Of a stretch of DNA of 64,000 nt, positions 55,260 through 64,000 are shown piece by piece. Position 1 is the stretch's first letter. Each line of letters begins with the position of its first letter. Position numbers and translations under genes: made by a program. The stretch comes from Bacteroidota bacterium (GTDB lineage Bacteria; Bacteroidota; JABWAT01), in NCBI GenBank assembly GCA_020161835.1, contig JAIUNL010000009.1, positions 95,956 through 159,955 of the forward strand, given 5' to 3'. The notes below the pieces were generated by a model. The model was not told the DNA's origin. It did not search any database and was given only the letters and a program-made list of their open reading frames with translations.

Positions 55260-56495
55260 TCAATGATTGATTGTCAAGCCTGAGGGTGAAAATTTTACCA
55301 TTTTTTGTACAGAAAACAAAGAAAATGCTTCCCCAAGCAGGTAAAGGCTTCCGCAAATGATAAGAGGCTCCCTTTTTTTCTCACTAAATGCTGCCTTGAA
55401 TGCTTCATCGAATGAATTAAATTCCTGAACAGAGAAACCAGCTTCTTTCGCCTGATTTCCCAGAAGTTGGGTTGTATTTCCACGATTCAATGATGGAACC
55501 GTTATCTTGATTGAATCAGTTAATGATTTAAGATTCGCCAGCATGGCCGGAGCATCTTTTCCAGCAACACATCCAAAAATGATTTCCGGTTTCTGATCTC
55601 CAAAGAAAAACCGGTAAATTTCAACAAGTGCTTCTGTGCCGTCCGGATTGTGGGCGGCATCCAGAATGATTTCACGGCCGTCTTTCGAGAATCGCTGAAA
55701 CCTGCCGTTTAAACCAGAATTTTCGGGCATGTTCTGAATGCCAGACTGAATTTTATCACCCTGAATGGCAACATTTAATTTTTCAAGGGCAAAAACTGAA
55801 GTTCTGACTGCCAGATCTGCGTTCCGGTTTAAATAACCAGGTACATCCGATTTGCTGGATATCAGGTTGCTGCCGTTTTCTGCTGCAATTTGGCTGATAA
55901 TCTGTTCGGCTTCTTCAGGAAGATTTCCGGTAAAAACCTGGACACCCGGCTTAATTATTCCTGCTTTTTCGCCGGCAATTTTTGTTAAGGTATCACCCAG
56001 ATGTTCAATATGATCATACCCAATTGAGGTTATTACCGAAGCAAGTGGCTGTACGATATTGGTTGCATCCAATCTGCCGCCCATTCCAACTTCAATGACG
56101 GCCACATCAACTTTTTTTTCCCTGAAATAAATAAAAGCTATTGCGGTAACAGTTTCAAAAAAAGTAAGCTGGTGTGCTTCTGCAAACGGGCGAATCAGTT
56201 CAGCAATCCGGATAAAATCATCATCAGAAATTGAAGTGCCATTGATGGCAATCCGTTCACTCAGGTAAACCAGATGCGGAGAGGTGTAAATTCCGGTTTG
56301 TAGACCATGTTCCTGCAGGATGGAAGCAATAAAAGAAGAGGTACTCCCTTTTCCGTTTGTTCCTGCTACATGAATGACCGGATAGGTAAGGTGAGGATTC
56401 TCATGAATACCCATGAGGGCAAGCATATTTTCCAGACCGGGTTTAATTCCAAACTGGGTTCTTTGCTTCAGAAATTCGAGAATCTGTGTTACCAT
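55260..56495 (-). CDS. folC: Folylpolyglutamate synthase / dihydrofolate synthase
   Basis: This 411-aa Mur-ligase-like enzyme adds glutamate to dihydropteroate and folates. The ATP-binding loop is GTNGKGST (45-52), followed by SPHLVYLSERI, FFETVTAIAFIYF, the VEVGMGGRLDATN signature (read here as IEVGMGGRLDATN), the SIGYDHIEHLG motif and DAAHNPDG in the C-terminal domain. Its start overlaps the TPR gene upstream by 7 bases. Confidence 0.96.
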   Translation of the reverse strand: MVTQILEFLKQRTQFGIKPGLENMLALMGIHENPHLTYPVIHVAGTNGKGSTSSFIASILQEHGLQTGIYTSPHLVYLSERIAINGTSISDDDFIRIAELIRPFAEAHQLTFFETVTAIAFIYFREKKVDVAVIEVGMGGRLDATNIVQPLASVITSIGYDHIEHLGDTLTKIAGEKAGIIKPGVQVFTGNLPEEAEQIISQIAAENGSNLISSKSDVPGYLNRNADLAVRTSVFALEKLNVAIQGDKIQSGIQNMPENSGLNGRFQRFSKDGREIILDAAHNPDGTEALVEIYRFFFGDQKPEIIFGCVAGKDAPAMLANLKSLTDSIKITVPSLNRGNTTQLLGNQAKEAGFSVQEFNSFDEAFKAAFSEKKREPLIICGSLYLLGEAFSLFSVQKMVKFSPSGLTINH

Positions 56496-58948
56496 GTCAG
56501 TGAGATTTTAGGCTGGCGTTTAAACCTTTGAGGAAGATTTGGAGTAATGATAAACTTCATTTCTTCACGTCCCCCTTTAACCTGTGTCTTAACGTTATTT
56601 TCACCAGAATCATTTTGGGCAACTTCTTCTGGTGTCGTTTCTTTCCCTTTATTTTCTGGTTTTCCGCTCGCTAAAGATTTAACACCGCCTGCCAAAGAAC
56701 CAAATTCAATCTGAGAAACCAAAGCCCTTGAAATGGCATGATTCGGGAAGGAAGTTACAATTTTGCTGTACCACTTGAAAGCTTCATCCCAGTTACGGTC
56801 AAATTTTTCTGACACATAACCCTTGGCGTAAAGAACTCTTGGGTAAACCGTAAAGGTAGAATCTGTTTTAAGAAGACCGTTTAAAACAATTTTTGCAGAG
56901 TCTGCCTGCCCTTTTTCGATCCAGTTTATTACTTTGTCGAAACTGGATTCGACTGAAAGTTGAAGTAAACCCAATGAATCTGGCAGACCCAATCTCTTCT
57001 TTGCCTCAAGACCATAAGGTGATGTCGGATAATCCATTGCAAGGGTTTTTAGTTGCAGATCAGACTCACCAATCTGATTTTTTTCGGTAAGTGCTGCCGA
57101 TTTTGCATACAGAACTCTGGGAATCCGTTTTGACTTGGGGAATTGAGACACAAAGATATCGGCAAACTGAATTACAGAATCCATTTGCTGGCTTATAAAG
57201 TAGAAATGTTCGACCTTTTTCTCAGAAAGCAGTTCAAATGAATCTAACAGTTTTTTGAAAGAGAGTGAATCGACAGCCTGAGTATATTTCGATTTATATT
57301 TTGCACTGATAAAAGATTTGGAATAAACCCCTTCTGAAAAAGGATTTGGCTTTAAACTCTGCTGAGTTACCCCTGTCGTTGAAGACTGTCCGGAGTAGCT
57401 CTGACCTTGCTGGTTGTTGCCAAAGTCAGCGTCATTCGGTGGAGGGGTGTATTCCATTGGGGGGATCTGATTGTCAGATTCACCCGGCACATCGAATTGT
57501 GATGATTGATTTTGAGACATTGGGGGCATCTGGGGCATTTGCGGAAGTGGTTGTGGCACATCCGGTTGCTGAAAGTCATCTGGAGTTTGTCCATCAGAAA
57601 CCCCAGCTACTTCAGGGCTGCTTTCAGTTGCGGATGAATCAGAGGCAATCGTACCAATTGAATCTGAAATCTGGATGTTTAAGGAATCAACGGGAGCTTT
57701 CCTGAGTGAATCAGGTAAGACAATTTTCTTTTTTAAGACTCCCAGGTCAATAAGATGCCCAAGATCTGCAATTTCATAAGAAAGTTCGAGATACGATTTC
57801 AGTTCGGCTTCCTTTTGTTTCGCCTTTACAACAACTGTATCGGGTTGTGTTGCCTGACTTGCCTTTTCAAAATAGTATCTTGACAGTTCGAGATCCTTTT
57901 GCTCATCAAGAGTGAGTTGTGCCAGTTCATACCACCCGGATGCAAGTACAAGACTGGTCGGATTGTCCTGAATAAATTCCTGATAGGCAAGGCGGGCATT
58001 TTCAGAATCTTTTTGCGCCTTGTAAATTCGGGCCTGTTCAATTTTAAGCGGACCGAAAAAACCAGCAAGTTCATCATCATCCAGCATGGTTTCAAGGTAA
58101 TTCTGGGCATCATTGATCTTGTCTGTACGAATCATGCATTCGATGGTTCTTACGCCGCTCCAATACCAGACTGCAGGCAAAGTTGAAAGCTTTTTGGCAT
58201 CTGCAAAGAAGTTGATTGCTTCTGCAAACTGTTGTTTCTGCATCAAGGCTTTTGCAATCAGGTAAGAGGCCCTGGCCGAAGCTTCTTCATCATCATAAAG
58301 ACGAATTCCTTCAATGAAAAGCGGAATTGCAGTTTCAACCTGTCCTGCCAGAAAATATCGTTCACCCAGCATCAGATTGGCTTCACCTTTGACCGGATCG
58401 GGCACATCATCACGCCTGATAAGATCCTGAACCAACGAAAGTGCTTCTTCATTTTTATTCTGTTCCAGAAAAGCTCTTGCCAGAAAAAGAGTTGCTTCAA
58501 AAACAACATCAGGGCTGGTGTAGTTTGAAATCACTTCACGGAATTTCCGTTCTGCCGGCGACAAGTCACCCATGTAGAAAAAGGCTTTTCCTACCAGAAG
58601 AAGTGCATTATCTGCCAGGTCGGATTCGGGGTGGTTCTGAATAATGGTAATGGCTTTTGAAGAAACCTTCTGAAGTTCACCCCGTCCTGTACTTCCCTTT
58701 TTAAAAACAGGAAATACGGTTGAGATTTCACTTCCGTTTTTCAGATTATCTTCATAAAAAAGCTGAATAGTGCGGTCGTAAATGCGGGTGGCATTGTAAT
58801 ACACATTGAAGTAACTGACAAAATTACCCCACCAAACAGAAAATATGCCTGGTTTTTCCTCCTTTGGCGGTTCAGCAGCCGGCGTTTGTGAAAATGCCAC
58901 ATTCAAACTGACCAAAAGTAAAAAAACGCTGAGAAAAGATTTAATCAT
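56489..58948 (-). CDS. Large secreted TPR protein, possibly PorW/SprE-like
   Basis: This 819-aa protein has a signal peptide (IKSFLSVFLLLVSLNVAF), an early stretch WWGNFVSYFNVYYNATRIYD, a long run of TPR-like helices (about 85-400), a Pro/Gln/Ser-rich linker (about 440-560) and a second helical repeat region (560-760). The FNVYYN stretch followed by GKAFFYMGDLSPAERKFREV recalls the start of the T9SS proteins SprE/PorW, which are TPR lipoproteins. No lipid cysteine is visible here, so this remains tentative. It overlaps sirtuin and folC genes at its ends. Confidence 0.75.
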   Translation of the reverse strand: MIKSFLSVFLLLVSLNVAFSQTPAAEPPKEEKPGIFSVWWGNFVSYFNVYYNATRIYDRTIQLFYEDNLKNGSEISTVFPVFKKGSTGRGELQKVSSKAITIIQNHPESDLADNALLLVGKAFFYMGDLSPAERKFREVISNYTSPDVVFEATLFLARAFLEQNKNEEALSLVQDLIRRDDVPDPVKGEANLMLGERYFLAGQVETAIPLFIEGIRLYDDEEASARASYLIAKALMQKQQFAEAINFFADAKKLSTLPAVWYWSGVRTIECMIRTDKINDAQNYLETMLDDDELAGFFGPLKIEQARIYKAQKDSENARLAYQEFIQDNPTSLVLASGWYELAQLTLDEQKDLELSRYYFEKASQATQPDTVVVKAKQKEAELKSYLELSYEIADLGHLIDLGVLKKKIVLPDSLRKAPVDSLNIQISDSIGTIASDSSATESSPEVAGVSDGQTPDDFQQPDVPQPLPQMPQMPPMSQNQSSQFDVPGESDNQIPPMEYTPPPNDADFGNNQQGQSYSGQSSTTGVTQQSLKPNPFSEGVYSKSFISAKYKSKYTQAVDSLSFKKLLDSFELLSEKKVEHFYFISQQMDSVIQFADIFVSQFPKSKRIPRVLYAKSAALTEKNQIGESDLQLKTLAMDYPTSPYGLEAKKRLGLPDSLGLLQLSVESSFDKVINWIEKGQADSAKIVLNGLLKTDSTFTVYPRVLYAKGYVSEKFDRNWDEAFKWYSKIVTSFPNHAISRALVSQIEFGSLAGGVKSLASGKPENKGKETTPEEVAQNDSGENNVKTQVKGGREEMKFIITPNLPQRFKRQPKISLTW

Positions 58949-59687
58949 TCAATTTCATTTTAAGGGCATTAACCAGCAAGGGCAGGAAAATACCCGATTT
59001 TTCAAAAACATGGTAATCTGAAACCACAGAAACCGGCGTTTCATCCGGATTAATTACAATCAGAACAGCACCGTTTTTGGATGCTTCAAACGGAAGGCGG
59101 GCAGCAGGATAAACTTCTGCAGAGGTTCCGACGACCATAAAAATCGTGCTTTCCTCTGATTTTTGCCATGCAATTCGAAGTGCATCCTCCGGAAGGTTTT
59201 CACCAAACCAGACCACATCAGGTCTTACAAGTCCGCCACAGGACTCACATTTTGGTGGTAATTCATCAATTTCAATTTTGAACCGGCCGCATTTGATGCA
59301 GTAATTCCGTTCAATATTGCCATGAAGTTCAATGATTTTTTCTGAACCGGCCCGTTGATGAAGATTGTCAATATTTTGCGTAACCAGAGTAAATGCAGGA
59401 ATTAAGTTTTCCAGGTCAACCAGTGCAAAGTGTCCGGGATTGGGTTGAACCGAATGGATAGCCTGCTTTCTGAAGTCATACCAGTCCCAGACCAGCTTCG
59501 GATCATGAAGGAATGAAGTAAAGTTTGCCAGCTGCTGCGGATTGAATTTTGACCACAAACCCGTGGTTTTATCACGAAAGGTTGCAACACCACTTTCAGC
59601 CGAAACACCGGCACCGGTAAGAACAACAACTCTTGAAGTTTTTGAAAATAAGGAAGCAAGTTCTTCAGGTGACGGATTTATTTTCAA
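58941..59687 (-). CDS. NAD-dependent protein deacylase, sirtuin (SIRT5-like)
   Basis: This 248-aa Sir2 enzyme removes acyl groups from lysines using NAD. It has GAGVSAESGVATFRD (25-39), TQNIDNLHQRAG, the catalytic His122 (ELHGN), zinc cysteines 130, 133, 147 and 150, and VVGTSAEVYPAARLP. Tyr70 and Arg73 (WYDFR) form the Y-x-x-R pair that in SIRT5 and CobB selects acidic acyl groups, so desuccinylase or demalonylase activity is expected. It heads the transcript sir2-TPR-folC, just after the ATP synthase terminator. Confidence 0.94.
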   Translation of the reverse strand: MKINPSPEELASLFSKTSRVVVLTGAGVSAESGVATFRDKTTGLWSKFNPQQLANFTSFLHDPKLVWDWYDFRKQAIHSVQPNPGHFALVDLENLIPAFTLVTQNIDNLHQRAGSEKIIELHGNIERNYCIKCGRFKIEIDELPPKCESCGGLVRPDVVWFGENLPEDALRIAWQKSEESTIFMVVGTSAEVYPAARLPFEASKNGAVLIVINPDETPVSVVSDYHVFEKSGIFLPLLVNALKMKLND

Positions 59688-59716
59688 TCTGTTATTTTGC
59701 TAATATGGTCCTGAAA

Positions 59717-59748
59717 TAAAAAACCCCGTCCGGCAAAGGACAGGGTTC
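59717..59748 (-). terminator. Rho-independent terminator after atpC
   Basis: On the minus strand AACCCTGTCC pairs with GGACGGGGTT (one G-T pair) around a six-base loop, followed by a T run. It starts 4 bases past the atpC stop. Confidence 0.88.
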
Positions 59749-59751
59749 ATT

Positions 59752-61673
<1,922 letters not shown>

Positions 61674-61699
61674 TTAAGACTAATTGGGTTCAAAACAAG

Positions 61700-61772
61700 A
61701 GCCACTAAGCGGGCTCGAACCGCTGACCTGCTGTTTACGAAACAGCTGCTCTACCAACTGAGCTATAGTGGC
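61700..61772 (-). tRNA. tRNA-Thr (anticodon CGT)
   Basis: Folding by eye gives a full cloverleaf: acceptor GCCACTA / TAGTGGC, D arm GCTC...GAGC, anticodon stem GCTGT / ACAGC with loop TTCGTAA (anticodon CGT, reading ACG), five-base variable loop and T arm with TTCGAGC. CCA is not encoded. It is preceded by a Bacteroidota-type promoter. Confidence 0.96.
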
Positions 61773-62073
61773 AAATCACAATTGACGGCGATTAAATTTT
61801 ATAGACTGCAAAGGTAGAAAAAGAGAAGAAGAAAATCAAAAACAAGTGATAAGTTACAAGTTATAAGTGGTAAGTGATTTTAAAAACCGGACACTAAGCG
61901 TGTCATCCTGAGTGATTTTTCACTTTATGAAAAATTTTATCGAAGGACGCCGCGCCCCGGACCTTCGGGTAAGTGCCCAGTTTTTAAAAAAAGATATATA
62001 AAATGCAAAGCAACATATAAGACTTCAGAAAAATTCAGATTAAAAACACTTGTAACTTACCACTTGTAACTTG
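61773..62073. repeat. Gap between ridA and tRNA-Thr with inverted arrays
   Basis: Besides the tRNA promoter, the gap holds short TTACAAG-type arrays at 61842-61876 and, inverted, at 62047-62080 (running into the ridA stop), plus an element CATCCTGAGTGATTTTTCAC...ATCGAAGG (61902-61952) followed by a GC-rich stretch. No gene is seen. Confidence 0.75.
61809..61840 (-). promoter_or_regulatory. Bacteroidota-type promoter for tRNA-Thr (and perhaps atpDC)
   Basis: Read on the minus strand: TTTG (61840-61837), a 20-base spacer, TACCTTTG (61816-61809), then C. This fits the Bacteroidota housekeeping consensus TTTG-N19/20-TAnnTTTG. The tRNA 5' end is 37 bases downstream. Confidence 0.7.
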
Positions 62074-62559
62074 TCACTTATTTCCCAGTCCAATCATCAT
62101 TTGTCTGATTTCAACAATCAATTCAACTTCAACAGGTGCGTTTCTTGGCAGCTCAGAAAGGCCAACGGCAGAACGGGCATGTTTGCCGGCGTCACCAAAA
62201 ACTTCAACCAAAAAATCACTGGCGCCGTTAATGACCGCAGGTTGATTCGTAAATCCGGGTGCAGAGGCAACAAAACCCGTTAATTTTACAATCTGTACAA
62301 TTTCATCAAGTGAACCGAGTTCTGCTTTCATGGCTGCAAGTCCGGCAATCATACATTGCTTTGCACAGGCTTTGGCGGTTTCTTCTGAAACTTCTGCGCC
62401 AACTTTTCCTTCAGCCATTAATTTACCGTTCAGCATGGGAAGCTGACCGGATAAAAATAAAAGTGAACCTGTCCGTTTTGCCGGAACGTAATTCGCCAGG
62501 GGTTTTGTGGCTTCGGGCAGTTCAATACCCAATGATTTCAGTCTGGATTCATGGCTCAT
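62074..62559 (-). CDS. RidA-family (YjgF/YER057c/UK114) protein
   Basis: This 161-aa protein has the RidA trimer fold of the longer subtype: start LGIELPEATKPLANYVPAKR, LFLSGQLPM, VKLTGFVAS, and the C-terminal ARSAVGLSELPRNAPVEVE with the arginine that binds the imine's carboxylate. RidA proteins hydrolyse reactive enamines or imines made by PLP enzymes. Its neighbour upstream is the PLP enzyme threonine aldolase, which could generate such compounds. The TGA stop is part of a degenerate repeat. Confidence 0.92.
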   Translation of the reverse strand: MSHESRLKSLGIELPEATKPLANYVPAKRTGSLLFLSGQLPMLNGKLMAEGKVGAEVSEETAKACAKQCMIAGLAAMKAELGSLDEIVQIVKLTGFVASAPGFTNQPAVINGASDFLVEVFGDAGKHARSAVGLSELPRNAPVEVELIVEIRQMMIGLGNK

Positions 62560-62647
62560 ATTATATCCTTTTTACAATTAGAAAGGCACATTTTACCTCT
62601 TCATAAAGGTTAGTATTATTAGAGGTAATCTTAAAAAATTCAAAATA

Positions 62648-62675
62648 CTGGATCCCCGCCTTCGCGGGGATGACA
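62648..62675. repeat. REP-like palindrome
   Basis: CCCCGCCTTCGCGGGG forms the stem, flanked by CTGGAT and ATGACA. It differs at two positions from 36394-36421. It lies between ridA and the threonine aldolase gene. Confidence 0.85.
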
Positions 62676-62720
62676 TCGGAGCTCTTATAGCGAGAAAGGA
62701 ATTTACCCTAAGCCACTAAA

Positions 62721-63779
62721 TCAATTTCCGGTTCCCAGTGATTCCAACACATCCACGACCCGTTCAACCTGATCCGGATGAACATCCCGGTGAGTAACAA
62801 ACCGGACAGTTGTGGCAGAAAATGGCGAGATCAGAATGTTTTGATTTTTCAAGAGTTCAGTCCATTCTGCAGCAGATTTCCCGGTTTCAGAAACATCTGC
62901 AATGAGAATATTGGTTCTGACGGTGTCCCAGTCAATCTTAACACCCGGGATTCCTGAAAAAGCTTCGGCTATCATTCCAAGATGAAGATGGTCCTGCTTC
63001 AAACCGGCAAGGTGATGTTCGTAAGCATAGATACAAGCTGCAGCGAGACCGCCGGCCTGTCTCATCCCACCACCCCACATTTTGCGGTAACGATGTGCTT
63101 TTTTAATAAAATCAGCAGATCCGAGAATGACCGAACCGATGGGGGCACCCAATCCTTTTGAAAAACAAACTGAAAGAGAATCGAAATACTGGGCATACTC
63201 ATTCAGAGAAACACCAGTTTCAACGTGGGCATTCCACAATCTGGCGCCGTCGAGATGGGTTTTGATTCCGGCTTCACGGGAAAATTCGTAGATTTCTTTG
63301 ATCCGTTCGATGGGATAAATCGTTCCGCCAGCTTTGTTTCCGGTATTTTCGAGGGCAATCAGTTTCGTCCATGGATTCCAGTAAGCTTTATCCCGGACGG
63401 CTGATTTGATCTGATCGACTGATAAAATGCCGTGTTCACCATGAAGAGGATGAAGCTGAACCTGACTTAAATTTCCCGCTGCACCCGATTCGTAATTGAA
63501 AATGTGGGCTTTGTAATCACAAATCACTTCATCACCCGGTTCAGAATGTGTTCTGAGACAAAGCTGATTCGCCATTGTACCGGAAGGAACATAAAGGGCA
63601 GCTTCCTTCCCAAAAACCGAAGCCATTAAAGTCTGAAGCTGATTGACGGAAGGATCTTCGCCGTAAACATCATCACCAACGGGTGCTGATCTGATGATTT
63701 CAAGCATTTCGGGGGATGGTTTGGTTACCGTATCTGACCGGAGGTCAATCTGGGAAATCGAAGGTTGTGATGACGACAT
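62721..63779 (-). CDS. ltaE: Low-specificity threonine aldolase
   Basis: This 352-aa PLP enzyme splits threonine or allo-threonine into glycine and acetaldehyde. It starts with the typical IDLRSDTVTKPSPEM, has GDDVYGEDPSVN, the PSGTMANQL phosphate-binding stretch, HLDGARLWNA, and the PLP lysine Lys208 in CFSKGLGAPIGS. The C-terminal domain ends with RFVTHRDV. Length is normal. Confidence 0.94.
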   Translation of the reverse strand: MSSSQPSISQIDLRSDTVTKPSPEMLEIIRSAPVGDDVYGEDPSVNQLQTLMASVFGKEAALYVPSGTMANQLCLRTHSEPGDEVICDYKAHIFNYESGAAGNLSQVQLHPLHGEHGILSVDQIKSAVRDKAYWNPWTKLIALENTGNKAGGTIYPIERIKEIYEFSREAGIKTHLDGARLWNAHVETGVSLNEYAQYFDSLSVCFSKGLGAPIGSVILGSADFIKKAHRYRKMWGGGMRQAGGLAAACIYAYEHHLAGLKQDHLHLGMIAEAFSGIPGVKIDWDTVRTNILIADVSETGKSAAEWTELLKNQNILISPFSATTVRFVTHRDVHPDQVERVVDVLESLGTGN

Positions 63780-63797
63780 AAGTTCTACCGGATGACT

Positions 63798-64000
63798 TTA
63801 AAATTTATAGCTGACTCCGGCTTTTAAATGAGTTTGGGTTCTGTATTCGCCGGATGAAAAATGGTTATCTGCAAGTGCCAGATCAAAGGTATAATTTTGC
63901 CAAACAAAATTAAGGCCTGCGGTAAGGAAAACGGAACGATATCCTGACGATTTTACCTTAAATATTTCGTAATAAAATTCCGAAAAGTTGTCATTCTGTG
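63798..64000 (-). CDS. C-terminal end of an outer-membrane beta-barrel protein (partial)
   Basis: The open frame entering from the right edge covers 66 codons and stops at TAA (63798-63800). It shows alternating strands (SVFLTAGLNFVWQNYTFDLA, THLKAGVSYKF) and ends in phenylalanine, the usual BAM recognition signal of outer-membrane barrels. The family cannot be named from this part. It lies 18 bases upstream of threonine aldolase on the same strand. Confidence 0.7.
   Translation of the reverse strand, partial: QNDNFSEFYYEIFKVKSSGYRSVFLTAGLNFVWQNYTFDLALADNHFSSGEYRTQTHLKAGVSYKF

Overview
The window looks like chromosomal DNA from a free-living Gram-negative bacterium of the Bacteroidota / FCB group. 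Pointers are a type IX secretion (T9SS) sortase PorU carrying its own C-terminal sorting domain, a second TPR protein resembling PorW/SprE, lipoproteins, outer-membrane beta-barrels, paired LolC/E-type permeases, and a Bacteroidota-type promoter (TTTG-N20-TACCTTTG) before a tRNA-Thr gene. Unlike typical Bacteroidia, many genes have clear Shine-Dalgarno sites (AGGAG, GGAGG), Rho is short (424 aa), and a DivIVA protein is present. A deeper FCB lineage (for example an Ignavibacteria-like relative) is therefore as likely as Bacteroidia. No rRNA or species marker is present, so I cannot name the organism. I saw no phage, insertion sequence or CRISPR array.

Layout. Nearly all genes lie on the minus strand in long, tightly packed runs, often with 4-base ATGA or 1-base TAATG overlaps. 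1-5.7 kb: a sensor kinase cut by the window edge, coupled to a solute-binding protein, then HAD phosphatase, methyltransferase, ABM-domain protein and SAM hydrolase. 5.7-16.3 kb: RlpA, GDP-mannose pyrophosphorylase, TPR lipoprotein, PorU, GDP-fucose synthase, GDP-mannose dehydratase and a polyprenyl-phosphate sugar transferase, that is, surface-sugar synthesis wrapped around the T9SS sortase. 16.4-26.5 kb: DivIVA, YggS, an unknown plus-strand membrane-anchored protein, a very large NtrY-like kinase, a hydroxyacid dehydrogenase, and PyrB followed by a dihydroorotase-like protein that has lost its catalytic residues. 26.5-36.2 kb: TPR proteins, MutY with an intact NUDIX box, a transporter, DnaG, thioesterase, esterase lipoprotein and CysS. 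36.5-50 kb: RecN, RecG, sugar dehydrogenase, IspH, two LolC/E-type permeases, LysS, alanine racemase and RF2 with its programmed frameshift. 50-53.7 kb: a small barrel protein bracketed by repeats and a plus-strand thioredoxin-like / TatD / TcdA group. 53.7-64 kb: Rho, FolC, TPR protein, sirtuin, AtpC-AtpD, tRNA-Thr, RidA, threonine aldolase and the end of an outer-membrane barrel gene.

The intergenic gaps from 32 kb onward are rich in short repeats: REP-like palindromes, a 42-bp tandem array, inverted dispersed copies, and degenerate 7-14-base arrays that begin at stop codons. I did not find one clearly new multi-gene system. The most interesting candidates are the PorU / GDP-fucose neighbourhood, the pseudo-dihydroorotase next to PyrB, the MutY with a catalytic-looking NUDIX box, the solute-binding-protein/kinase pair whose kinase lacks the key N-box asparagine, and the stop-codon-linked repeat arrays.
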